Source: WRMS01 sp038562165
GTDB lineage: Bacteria; Bacillota; Peptococcia; DRI-13; UBA5745
Assembly (NCBI GenBank): GCA_038562165.1
Contig: JBCFAO010000003.1
Location: forward strand, 59,705-123,704
Length of the DNA: 64,000 nt
Direction of reading: 5' to 3'
In this document: piece after piece, positions 25,460 through 33,417 of the stretch
Numbering within the stretch: the stretch's first letter is position 1
Layout of the letters: each line of letters opens with the position of its first letter
Program-made: the position numbers and the translations under genes
The notes under the pieces: model-generated
Databases searched by the model: none
What the model saw: only the letters and a program-made list of their open reading frames with translations
What the model was told of the DNA's origin: nothing

Positions 25460-25563
25460 TTTAAACTTGAGATTTTGCTCATTTTTCAAAGGGAACAGAC
25501 GACAAACCTGCATTTTTGAACAGTTAGCTTGAGCCAACAGCAACAAACCTGCATTTTTGAGCA
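25460..25563 (-). repeat. Intergenic 20-bp repeat array, locus B, right half (inverted)
   Basis: Three reverse units: a diverged one at about 25460-25481, then ACAAACCTGCATTTTTGA copies at 25502 and 25543. The AAAC[CT]TG cores stand 41 bases apart. They face the forward units across about 77 bases. Confidence 0.8.
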
Positions 25564-25650
25564 ACGTGGTCACTGTCACTGCCACCGCTATTGCCATACC
25601 TAGTACTCTGTGTCCACTAAAATCACTAGCGCCCACTGCCCGCCTTAGCC

Positions 25651-26091
25651 CTATATCGGGAATTGCTCCGGCAACCCATCCTGGCCCTGCCGGTCAAGGA
25701 TATCCTGCAGAGTAACGTTATCCAAGTACTGGGCGATCACATCTCCCAAGCCTTGCCAGGCTTGCCGGGCAGCGCAGGCGGGATAGCGGGGGCACTCGGC
25801 GCCGCCGTCCTCCAAGCAGGCAAGGGGGGCAATGCTGCCCTCAGTCAAACGTAAAATAGCCCCCAGCGTATACTGATTCGGAGGCTTGGCCAACTTATAG
25901 CCGCCCTGGGATCCCCGGGTAGTCTTCAAATAATCGGTGCGGTTTAGCAGCATCATGATTTGGTCCAGATATCTTTTGGAAATCTCCTGACGCTGAGCTA
26001 TGGTTTTCAAAGAGATGTAGCCCTCGTCCTGATGCTGAGCCAGATCCAGCAATACCCGCAAAGCGTACCGCCCCTTGGTCGATATTCTCAT
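25651..26091 (-). CDS. Rrf2-family transcriptional regulator (IscR/CymR-like)
   Basis: A 146-residue winged-helix regulator. MRISTKGRYALRVLLDLAQHQDEGYISLKTIAQRQEISKRYLDQIMMLL is the Rrf2 DNA-binding domain, and RTDYLKTTRGSQGGYKLAKPPNQYTLGAILRLTEG the wing and dimer helix start. Three cysteines follow in LACLEDGGAECPRYPACAARQ (CxxxxxxxC then CxxxxxC), close to the cluster-binding cysteines of IscR, so an Fe-S sensor is plausible; CymR-type sulfur regulators are the other option, supported by metY downstream. I start at ATG 26091, seven bases after AAGGA; ATG 26100 is an alternative. Confidence 0.9.
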   Translation of the reverse strand: MRISTKGRYALRVLLDLAQHQDEGYISLKTIAQRQEISKRYLDQIMMLLNRTDYLKTTRGSQGGYKLAKPPNQYTLGAILRLTEGSIAPLACLEDGGAECPRYPACAARQAWQGLGDVIAQYLDNVTLQDILDRQGQDGLPEQFPI

Positions 26092-26161
26092 GATTTCCAT
26101 CCTTACGGTGCAATGTTCATAGCATTAACAACGGTTTGATTCTATCACGTTTTTTAATCGG

Positions 26162-26188
26162 CTGCAATCACCGCAATCACTGCAATCA
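26162..26188 (+). repeat. Short tandem repeat (9 bp x 3)
   Basis: CTGCAATCA, CCGCAATCA, CTGCAATCA in the gap between the Rrf2 and diguanylate cyclase genes. Confidence 0.6.
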
Positions 26189-26212
26189 TTGCATCTGCGG
26201 CCGCCGGCAAGT

Positions 26213-27502
26213 TCAGACGGAATTAGTTTCAAGCTTGTTCCGCCTTTTATTCGCATACATCTTTTCATCAGCTTTTTTTATGGAATCATAAATAGTTTCT
26301 AAAGCTTCCACTTCTTCCAGGCCATAGGATATGGAAATATCAAAATCAAAGGGGTTGCCGTCGGCAATCTGCTGCTTTATCCTATTGAGGATTTTGTGGA
26401 TTTTCTCCGTATTCAGCCCTTCAAACAAAATAATGAATTCATCGCCGCCAAAGCGAACAACCAAGTCATGCTTGCGCAGGGAATTCACCAAGGTACCGGA
26501 TATGAATTTTAAAACATCATCCCCCGCTTTATGGCCAAAAGTATCATTGATCATTTTCAAATAGTCCACATCCAGCATGGCAACAACCAGCTTGCATTCA
26601 TTCAATACGTCGTTTCTGCCTTTTATCCAATGGTTGAAAAAAACTCTGGTATAAGCCCCCGTTAGAAAATCATAGTTGGCATAGTTCATGTAAGTTTCCC
26701 TGCTGCAACTGATTTCCCGTATAACGTCGATGACCATTTTGATTAAACCCAGATGCAGGACAATAAAAAGTAAGGCCGCAGCAAGGCCAAATACAGTCAT
26801 TTCCGTAACACAGGAAAAAACCTCACCGGATAATTTGGCGATTAAAAGCAGCTCCTTGCCTTTGACGGGCTTGACTACACAAGTGTAATTGAGCTGATTC
26901 AGCTCATATTTTTCGTAAATGATTCCCGGCTTAAAATTTTTAGCGGCGGAATTTTCCGGGCTCAAAAAAGTGATAATAAATCCCTCACCGGATAGCTCTG
27001 CCAATTTTCCCGAAATATCCAGTGCAAGAATATCATATCCCACCGCTTTATTTTCATGGAAAACCGGTGAATATACAACAACTTTTGTACCGCCTGTTTC
27101 TTTTATAATCCTGTATTCGGCCGTTGCCGGATTTTCAGGCAAATCAATATACTCCTTAATATCGGCTTCGTCTTTTTGCCATATAAACAGCGGTTTATCC
27201 TCAATATAGCGGAGAGCAAAGCAGAGTGAAAAATCGAGATTTTGCAAAGCCTCGATGCCGCTCATATATTCAGAATAAGTCATCTCCTGCAAATCAGAAA
27301 GCATTGTTGCCTTTACTAAACACTGATTGATCAGTTCTTCGGCTGCCTGCCGTTTTTCTTCGGCAATTAAACAATAATTTTCTATGGCCTGCTCTTTTAG
27401 CTGAGCCCTCATTAAAAAAAGAGTCATGAAAAACAGCAGTATTACCAAAATGCAAACAAATACAAAAATAATTTTTTTGTTTTCCGGAATAAACTGACCC
27501 AT
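26213..27502 (-). CDS. Membrane diguanylate cyclase (GGDEF)
   Basis: A 429-residue enzyme that makes cyclic di-GMP from two GTP. One membrane segment lies at about residues 10-30 (IIFVFVCILVILLFFMTLFLM), an extracytoplasmic sensor region of about 200 residues follows (dCache-like by layout only), then a second segment near 245 (VFGLAAALLFIVLHLGLIKMVI). The GGDEF domain starts with DFLTGAYTR and has the intact active site RFGGDEF, with RKHD five residues before it, an RxxD inhibitory site. The C-terminal SYGLEEVEA is normal. It lies upstream of, and divergent from, the cobalamin riboswitch. A degenerate EAL receptor is encoded at 49.5 kb. Confidence 0.93.
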   Translation of the reverse strand: MGQFIPENKKIIFVFVCILVILLFFMTLFLMRAQLKEQAIENYCLIAEEKRQAAEELINQCLVKATMLSDLQEMTYSEYMSGIEALQNLDFSLCFALRYIEDKPLFIWQKDEADIKEYIDLPENPATAEYRIIKETGGTKVVVYSPVFHENKAVGYDILALDISGKLAELSGEGFIITFLSPENSAAKNFKPGIIYEKYELNQLNYTCVVKPVKGKELLLIAKLSGEVFSCVTEMTVFGLAAALLFIVLHLGLIKMVIDVIREISCSRETYMNYANYDFLTGAYTRVFFNHWIKGRNDVLNECKLVVAMLDVDYLKMINDTFGHKAGDDVLKFISGTLVNSLRKHDLVVRFGGDEFIILFEGLNTEKIHKILNRIKQQIADGNPFDFDISISYGLEEVEALETIYDSIKKADEKMYANKRRNKLETNSV

Positions 27503-27519
27503 GGCTCACCTACCTTATG

Positions 27520-27548
27520 TTGACAAAATACTCTCCAGGGCTTAGACT
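27520..27548 (+). promoter_or_regulatory. Promoter of the cbi leader
   Basis: TTGACA (27520-27525), 17-base spacer, TAGACT (27543-27548), just upstream of the riboswitch. Confidence 0.7.
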
Positions 27549-27559
27549 TGAGATGACAA

Positions 27560-27735
27560 AAATTTATCAGGTGCGCATGCTTTCGAGTATGCGGTAAAAG
27601 GGAAGCCAGGTGCAATTCCTGCGCGGAGCCGCCGCTGTAATGGTCGAGCCTGTTCCAACAAAGCCACTGTATCGCATGATATGGGAAGGCGGAACAAGTG
27701 TGGACGCCGAAGCCAGAAAACCTGCCTGTTAAATC
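27560..27735 (+). ncRNA. Cobalamin (B12) riboswitch
   Basis: The leader before cbiM has the conserved cobalamin aptamer blocks in order: GGGAAGCCAGGTGCAATTCC (27600-27619), then GCGCGGAGCCGCCGCTGTAA, the B12-box region GCCACTG...GGGAAGGCGG (about 27663-27692), and GAAGCCAGAAAACCTGCCTG (about 27709-27728). A terminator lies about 90 bases further on, so it probably ends transcription when adenosylcobalamin or a related cobamide is bound. Cobalt uptake genes follow. Confidence 0.93.
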
Positions 27736-27825
27736 AGCCGTTTTACGGCGACCCCACGGTTAACGGACTCTTTAACGGGTGTGCGGTCTTGGCTATTGAA
27801 GTATATTTATGCTTCGATTTGTTAG

Positions 27826-27854
27826 CCCGTCCTTGTTATCGGACGGGTTTTTTG
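27826..27854 (+). terminator. Riboswitch-controlled terminator
   Basis: CCCGTCC/GGACGGG stem, TTGTTATC loop, TTTTTTTG tail, 29 bases before cbiM. Expected expression platform of the cobalamin riboswitch. Confidence 0.88.
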
Positions 27855-27882
27855 TTTTCAAATTTAACAAGGAGGAATAATC

Positions 27883-28635
27883 ATGACAAAATCACAAAAA
27901 CGTATTGTCTCTTTACTGGCTGTCTTCTCTATTTTCTACTGTCTGACTCCGCCGGCCGACGCCATGCACATTATGGAGGGCTACCTTCCCTTTGTCCATA
28001 GCATTGCCTGGGGTGTTCTCTGCCTGCCTTTTCTGGCGGCAGGATTATTCAGCATCAAAAAGACGGTCAGCGAAAAAAGAAAAACTTTACTCCTCCTGGC
28101 CATGGTAGGCGCCTACGCCTTTGTGCTGTCGGCGTTAAAAATCCCCAGCGTCACCGGCTCCTCCAGCCATCCCACCGGCACAGGGTTAGGGGCTATTTTG
28201 TTCGGGCCTTCTCCTATGGCTATATTGGGCATCATCGTTTTACTCTTTCAAGCCATTCTGCTGGCCCATGGCGGCCTTACCACATTAGGCGCCAATACCT
28301 TCAGCATGGCCATCGCCGGCCCCTTTGTGACTTATGGGGTTTACCGCCTCTGCAAAGCCCTGAAGGTCAACAGGCTGGTAGCCATATTTCTGGCGGCGGC
28401 TCTGGGAGACTTATTCACCTACTGTGTCACCAGTTTTCAGTTGGCTTTGGCTTATCCCAGCGAGGTAGGCGGCATCAGCGCCTCTTTAGCAAAATTCATG
28501 AGCGTTTTTGCCGTCACCCAAGTCCCTCTGGCCATCATTGAAGGCCTGCTGACAGTAGCCGTTGTGATTGGCCTGGAGTCCTGGGCAAAACCGGAGCTTA
28601 CCCAACTGGGTTATCTGAAAGGAGCAGAAGCATGA
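27883..28635 (+). CDS. cbiM: Cobalt ECF transporter S component CbiM
   Basis: A 250-residue membrane protein giving cobalt specificity to the CbiMNQO transporter. A cleavable signal or first segment (SLLAVFSIFYCLTPPADA) ends just before MHIMEGYLP, the conserved N-terminal metal-binding motif; in CbiM/NikM the residues after cleavage (here MHIMEG) chelate the metal. SSSHPTGTGLGAILFGPSPMAILGIIVLLFQAILLAHGGLTTLGANTFSMAIAGPF is the family core. About seven membrane segments in all. It is the first gene behind the cobalamin riboswitch; its last four bases overlap cbiN. Confidence 0.96.
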   Translation: MTKSQKRIVSLLAVFSIFYCLTPPADAMHIMEGYLPFVHSIAWGVLCLPFLAAGLFSIKKTVSEKRKTLLLLAMVGAYAFVLSALKIPSVTGSSSHPTGTGLGAILFGPSPMAILGIIVLLFQAILLAHGGLTTLGANTFSMAIAGPFVTYGVYRLCKALKVNRLVAIFLAAALGDLFTYCVTSFQLALAYPSEVGGISASLAKFMSVFAVTQVPLAIIEGLLTVAVVIGLESWAKPELTQLGYLKGAEA

Positions 28636-28925
28636 AAAACAAGGGTCTATTAGTAATCATCCTCCTGTTGGTTTGCGGACTCATCGCCGTCATTCCCTTA
28701 GCCGTTATATCCGATTCCGAGTTTGGCGGCGCCGACGGCCAGGCCGAAGAAATAATTCTGGAGATCGCCCCCGACTATGAGCCTTGGGCCGAAAGCATTT
28801 TGGAGCCTCCCGGCGGCGAGACGGAAAGCCTGTTGTTTAGTTTGCAAGCCGCTTTGGGCGCCGGCATAATCGGTCTGGGTTTCGGCTACTTCATCGCCCG
28901 CAGCAAATATCACAAGGAAGTTTAA
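28632..28925 (+). CDS. cbiN: Cobalt transporter subunit CbiN
   Basis: A 97-residue protein with two membrane segments (residues 5-25 and about 70-88) enclosing an extracytoplasmic loop: GGADGQAEEIILEIAPDYEPWAESILEPPGGETESLLFSLQAALGAGIIGLGFGY. The YEPWAESILEPPxGExESLLFSLQAALGAGIIGY pattern is the CbiN family mark. CbiN is needed for metal loading of CbiM. Translationally coupled to cbiM by an ATGA overlap. Confidence 0.95.
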   Translation: MKNKGLLVIILLLVCGLIAVIPLAVISDSEFGGADGQAEEIILEIAPDYEPWAESILEPPGGETESLLFSLQAALGAGIIGLGFGYFIARSKYHKEV

Positions 28926-28977
28926 GGAGCATAAGCCGGCTTGAATGGGAGCCGATTTTCTCTTGCAGGAGCCGTTT

Positions 28978-29901
28978 ATGATTATCAGTTGCTTATTTTC
29001 TCTGGCGGTCTATTGCCTTTTCTATGGCAAACTACCCTCTCCTCTGCTTTTTTCCGGCGCTGTGCTCCTTCTGGCAGTCAGCTTGCTCTTCCGTCATAAA
29101 CACGGCCACAAGCACGGCGGTTTCTTATCCATCGATGTTCAGGTTCAGAAATCCAGGCTAAAGTCCTGGCATCCGGGGATAAAGACCTGTTTTGCGGTTG
29201 CTTCGGCTCTGATCTGTATTGCTGCCGATTCCATCACGCTGTCCCTTTTCGTAATCGCCAGTATGATGCTGTTTACCATTTATGGCGGCAAAACCCCTGC
29301 CCATTATTATTTTGCCCTTTTGACTGCGCCGTTGACTTTCATCATTCTCGGCGTGGTGGCAATCTTATTTGAAATATCCCCGGCCCCCTTAGGGATATTG
29401 AATATTGCCATAGGGGGCAGTTACCTTTCCGTCACTTACGGCAGCCAGCAAGCTGCCTTATCCCTCATTTGCCGGGCTTTTGGCGCTGTAAGCTGTTTAT
29501 ATCTCTTGAGCTTAAGCACCCCGATGCATCAGATTATCGGTTTTCTGCGCAAAATAAAAACCCCTGCCTTAATCGTGGAATTGATGTATCTGATTTACCG
29601 CTATATTTTTCTTTTGCTGGCCACTCAGCAGCAAATGGCCACGGCGGCAGAAGCCCGGCTAGGCTACCGGGATTGGCGTATTTCCTTGAGAACCATGGCT
29701 TCCTCCTCCCTCAACCTGCTGTTTCTCAGCTTTCGCCGCTCCTCTGACTGCTTTACGGCTATGGAGGCCCGCTGTTATGATGGAGAAATTGCCTTTTTAG
29801 AAAGGAAAAACGGGCTGCGCAAGACAGAGGTATTGGCAGCGGCGGCCTATTTACTGCTTTTGCTTGGATTCTGGTATGGCACAAGGAGACTACAGGGATG
29901 A
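28978..29901 (+). CDS. cbiQ: Cobalt ECF transporter T component CbiQ
   Basis: A 307-residue energy-coupling membrane subunit. Five to six hydrophobic segments are present, and the two coupling helices carry the T-component signatures: TAAEARLGYRDW (the A-R-G box, here ARLG) and FTAMEARCYDGEI (ARCYDG). I choose ATG 28978, six bases after AGGAG; ATG 28945 would add 11 residues. Its end overlaps cbiO by four bases. Confidence 0.93.
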   Translation: MIISCLFSLAVYCLFYGKLPSPLLFSGAVLLLAVSLLFRHKHGHKHGGFLSIDVQVQKSRLKSWHPGIKTCFAVASALICIAADSITLSLFVIASMMLFTIYGGKTPAHYYFALLTAPLTFIILGVVAILFEISPAPLGILNIAIGGSYLSVTYGSQQAALSLICRAFGAVSCLYLLSLSTPMHQIIGFLRKIKTPALIVELMYLIYRYIFLLLATQQQMATAAEARLGYRDWRISLRTMASSSLNLLFLSFRRSSDCFTAMEARCYDGEIAFLERKNGLRKTEVLAAAAYLLLLLGFWYGTRRLQG

Positions 29902-30743
29902 ATGACGTTTTATTGGCAATGGATAAGGTGGACTACTCTTATGATGAGGACGGTTTTGCGCTCAAGGGCCTTTCTCTGGAGATTTGCAAAGGCCAGCGGA
30001 TTGCCGTATTAGGCAACAACGGCGCCGGCAAATCCACTTTCTTTCTTTTATGCAACGGTATTTTGAAGCCGGACAAGGGCGCTCTTTTCTATGGCGGCAA
30101 AACCATTGATCCCCGCAAGAAGCAGGATCTTCTGAGGCTGCGGCAGCTGGTGGGCATCATTTTTCAGGATGCTGATCACCAGATTATTGGCTCTACTGTA
30201 GAAAGTGAAGTATCCTTCGGCCCCATGAATTTAAAACTCCCTGCCGAGAAGGTGGCCCAGCGGGTGGATCAAGCCTTGCAGGCCATGGGCCTGGCGGAAT
30301 ACCGCCACAGACCGCCTCATTACCTTAGCGGCGGCGAAAAAAAACGGGTGACCATCGCCGATATCCTGGCTATGGAGCCGGAGGTGCTTTTGTTTGACGA
30401 ACCTACGGCTTTTTTGGACCCTGCCGGCGTCCGGACTTTAGAAAGCCTGTTGGCCGAGCTATACCGGCAGGAAAGGGCTCTTTTGGTCTCCACCCACGAC
30501 ATTGACTTCGCCTGGCGCTGGGCTCAGCGGATTCTGGTCTTTCACGCCGGGCGGTTAGTGGCCGACAATACGCCCGAACAAATATTCGCCGACGGTCCTT
30601 TACTGGAGCAGGCCGGGCTAAGGCGTCCCTATCTCTACGATTTCACATTATCCCTGCAAGCCCATTGCGGTTGGCCGCCGGATATATGGCCCAAAACTAC
30701 GGCAGAAATCGAAGCTTATTACAAAAATAAGGCCAGGCTCTAA
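29898..30743 (+). CDS. cbiO: Cobalt ECF transporter ATPase CbiO
   Basis: A 281-residue ATP-binding protein, energising cobalt import. Walker A GNNGAGKST, Q-loop GIIFQDADHQI (the family's QDADxQI), signature YLSGGEKKRVTIADIL, Walker B LLFDEPT, D-loop FLDP and H-loop VSTHDIDF are all intact. It is the last gene of the operon and converges with the serine hydrolase gene, ten bases away. Confidence 0.95.
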   Translation: MNDVLLAMDKVDYSYDEDGFALKGLSLEICKGQRIAVLGNNGAGKSTFFLLCNGILKPDKGALFYGGKTIDPRKKQDLLRLRQLVGIIFQDADHQIIGSTVESEVSFGPMNLKLPAEKVAQRVDQALQAMGLAEYRHRPPHYLSGGEKKRVTIADILAMEPEVLLFDEPTAFLDPAGVRTLESLLAELYRQERALLVSTHDIDFAWRWAQRILVFHAGRLVADNTPEQIFADGPLLEQAGLRRPYLYDFTLSLQAHCGWPPDIWPKTTAEIEAYYKNKARL

Positions 30744-30753
30744 CTCAAGGGTC

Positions 30754-32532
30754 TTACAGTAAATTCAACCAGTACAGCCAGCCGCTAAACAGAAGGCCGG
30801 CAAGACTCCAGGCTGCCGGCAGCAGCGCCGGCTCTTGCCTGGTTTTTTTATTTATACCATAAGCAAGGCCTGCAACAGCAGAGACCAGAATTATCCCGGC
30901 CCCGCCCTTTAGCCAGGAGCCATAGGAAAGCAGCGTAAAAGATAGAACACCTTTATACAGCAATACTGCCAAAGCAACGAAAGCAGAAAGTTGGAGGAAG
31001 CAGCACAGGACAATAAAAAGCCTGCCTTTAGATGAGAAACCCCGTAATTCTACCAAGAGGCAAAGCAGGGTCAAGACAAGGAATAAAAGGGGCGGCAGCA
31101 CCTGAAAACAGGACTTCTGCCAAAAGGGAGCTTTGGAAAAAGTAATGGCTGATTCCGTGGCCAGTATGATTTCGCCCTCTTTATTTAAAAACTTTATTTT
31201 ACCTAAAGGAGATTCATACAAATCCCGGCCGATCAGTCTAAGGTCCGTTCCCTTGATGGCAAATCCGCCGGCAAGAGAACCTGTAATGGTCAAGCTCTTG
31301 CCCGGTATAAGATAACGCAGGATTTTTTCCGCCGATTCAAAACTGGAGCAATGGTTTACATAATAACCGCTGATATCTATTGCGGCCTCCCCGGCAGGAA
31401 CCTGATTGGCGATGACCCCGGCTCCGGCTCCGGCCTCCGGGCCGGACAGCAACGCCGTAGCTTTGTCCATCAGGGCATTGATCTCCTCCTCCGGCAAGTA
31501 AGTATTGCTGGAGAAAAAAATTCCGGCGCCGGCTTCCGGGTATAAAGCGATACGGCTATAGAAATTGAGGGTTTCCCCTTTTTTATCATAATAAAGCCGG
31601 CCCTTTTCGGTTTTTCTGTTCCAGGTGTAGCCCATTCCCGCCAGTTCCCCGGCCATGGTAAATTGCCGGTCAAAAAGCTCTTTTTTTGACTGCGGCGATA
31701 ATACACGGCGGTCCTGCCGGGCAAGAAGCCAGGCCATATAATTTGCCATATCGGCGGCGGTGGATAGGGCGGAGCCTTCGGGATAAAGGTTTATATAAGG
31801 TTCCAGGGTTTCCTGTCCATTTGGCAAGTAGGGCTTTGAAAGGCAGACAATATCCTGCATATATTCAAAGGTGGTACGCTCCATGCCCAGGGGTAAAAAT
31901 ATTTTTTCCCGGCAAAAGGCGGCAAAATCTTGGCCGCTGACTTCTTCCACCACATAAGCAGCCAAAGCGATGCCGTAATTGGAATAGGAAACCATCTCCC
32001 CCGGTACAAATATTTGGGCCGGCTTATATTTGACTACCGTTTTTTCCAGAGGCTCTGTTTGGCTAACCTCATAAACGGCTATGCCCGTCACCACATCTTC
32101 AAAGCCTGCCGTGTGGGTAAGCAACTGCCCCATCGTTACCGGATAAGCCAAAGCCGGAAAAGCCCGCCCCACATAATGAGCAATATCCTCATCCATATCC
32201 AGTCTTCCTTCCTGCACCAGCAACTGGGCTGCCACCGCCACGAAGGTCTTGGATATGGAGCCGATGCGAAAAGCGGTCTTGACGCCGTCGGCGGCTATGC
32301 CCTGGTATTGGTCGGCAAAACCAAAACCGCGGCAAACCGCCTCTTCTCCTTCCCGTACGATGGCCAATACAGCCCCTTTAGCTTTGCCCTCTCCCACTAA
32401 AGCCTCCGCCGTTTTTGTTAGCTCTTCTAACTCCTCTGCCATGCCGGCGGATTCATTTTGCCCAAAGGCAGGGCCTGCCGCAATAGAGATAAGCAACAAA
32501 ACAGCCGTAAGCCATTTGGCTAATTTTCCCAT
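30754..32532 (-). CDS. Serine hydrolase, beta-lactamase/class C PBP family, membrane-anchored
   Basis: A 592-residue exported protein. A signal peptide (residues 1-24) precedes a beta-lactamase-fold domain with the nucleophile motif SISK (FRIGSISKTFVAVA, about 95-98), the second motif YSN (MVSYSNYGIALAAYVVEEVSG) and HTAGFEDV. A C-terminal region of about 130 residues has four to five membrane segments, so the catalytic domain faces outward on a membrane anchor. Relatives act as D-aminopeptidases, esterases or penicillin-binding proteins; real beta-lactamase activity is not implied. A two-component system is divergently encoded beside it. Confidence 0.88.
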   Translation of the reverse strand: MGKLAKWLTAVLLLISIAAGPAFGQNESAGMAEELEELTKTAEALVGEGKAKGAVLAIVREGEEAVCRGFGFADQYQGIAADGVKTAFRIGSISKTFVAVAAQLLVQEGRLDMDEDIAHYVGRAFPALAYPVTMGQLLTHTAGFEDVVTGIAVYEVSQTEPLEKTVVKYKPAQIFVPGEMVSYSNYGIALAAYVVEEVSGQDFAAFCREKIFLPLGMERTTFEYMQDIVCLSKPYLPNGQETLEPYINLYPEGSALSTAADMANYMAWLLARQDRRVLSPQSKKELFDRQFTMAGELAGMGYTWNRKTEKGRLYYDKKGETLNFYSRIALYPEAGAGIFFSSNTYLPEEEINALMDKATALLSGPEAGAGAGVIANQVPAGEAAIDISGYYVNHCSSFESAEKILRYLIPGKSLTITGSLAGGFAIKGTDLRLIGRDLYESPLGKIKFLNKEGEIILATESAITFSKAPFWQKSCFQVLPPLLFLVLTLLCLLVELRGFSSKGRLFIVLCCFLQLSAFVALAVLLYKGVLSFTLLSYGSWLKGGAGIILVSAVAGLAYGINKKTRQEPALLPAAWSLAGLLFSGWLYWLNLL

Positions 32533-32715
32533 AAGCCGCCTCCTTCTGATTTTCTAAAGACATTCTATGGCCTTAACCTGAAGCGAGGCTGTTCTTTAGT
32601 TTAAATTTACCTTAAATCAGTAGTCTGCCGATTTATTAATGGAGGATTATTTGCTATTCTATAGCTGAGCCGGTTCGGCGCAAGCGGCTATCCGAAAGCA
32701 AGGGGGGCGGGGCCT

Positions 32716-33417
32716 TTGAACATCCTGATTGCAGAAGATGAAAAAGATATTCGTAATTTACTGACTATCAGCCTGGAAGAAAAGGGCTATACTGTTTTTC
32801 CGGCCAAAAACGGCGGGGCGGCTTGGGAAATCATTAAAGCCCAGGAAATTCATTTGGCCATTCTGGACGTTATGATGCCGGAACTGGACGGCTTCAACCT
32901 TTTGCGGCGGATTCGGGAAATCAGCACGCTGCCCGTGATATTTCTGACGGCCAGGACAGAAGATATGGATAAGATCTTAGGCTTGGGCCTGGGGGCCGAC
33001 GATTATCTGGCCAAGCCTTTTTCCATGAATGAGCTGATAGCCCGGGTAGCAGCTCAGCTTCGCCGCAATCATGAATATCTCAACCCTAAAGAGCCGGAAA
33101 CCTTAAGCCTGCAATACGGCGATCTCCGCATCGATAAAGCAGCCTGCTCCGCCTACTGCAAAAACCGGCTGCTGGAGCTTCATCCTAAGGAATACAAGCT
33201 CCTGGCCTTTCTCATGGAAAATCCGGAAAGGGTTTTTACCAAAAAGCAGCTTTACAACGCCGTATGGGGCGATGATTATTTCTACGACGACAATACCATC
33301 ATGGTACACATTAGCCACCTGCGCAATAAAATCGAAGGAGATACGCAAAATCCCGAGTATATTAAGACTATACGGGGCCTGGGTTATAAACTGCATAAGA
33401 TCGGCGGCAGCCGATGA
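32716..33417 (+). CDS. Response regulator, OmpR/PhoB family
   Basis: A 233-residue DNA-binding response regulator. The receiver domain (residues 1-120) has the acidic pair EDEKD, phospho-acceptor Asp in LAILDVMMPELDGF, T in FLTARTED and K in YLAKPFS. The winged-helix output domain ends with the recognition helix NTIMVHISHLRNKIEG and wing IKTIRGLGYKL. It starts at TTG 32716 behind GGGGGGCGGGG-type purines. The four-base overlap with the kinase gene shows they form one system. Confidence 0.93.
   Translation: MNILIAEDEKDIRNLLTISLEEKGYTVFPAKNGGAAWEIIKAQEIHLAILDVMMPELDGFNLLRRIREISTLPVIFLTARTEDMDKILGLGLGADDYLAKPFSMNELIARVAAQLRRNHEYLNPKEPETLSLQYGDLRIDKAACSAYCKNRLLELHPKEYKLLAFLMENPERVFTKKQLYNAVWGDDYFYDDNTIMVHISHLRNKIEGDTQNPEYIKTIRGLGYKLHKIGGSR

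Noticed and set aside
30754..32532. True beta-lactamase (antibiotic resistance)
   Set aside because: SxxK and YSN motifs define the wider serine-hydrolase family; the C-terminal membrane region is not typical of resistance enzymes.
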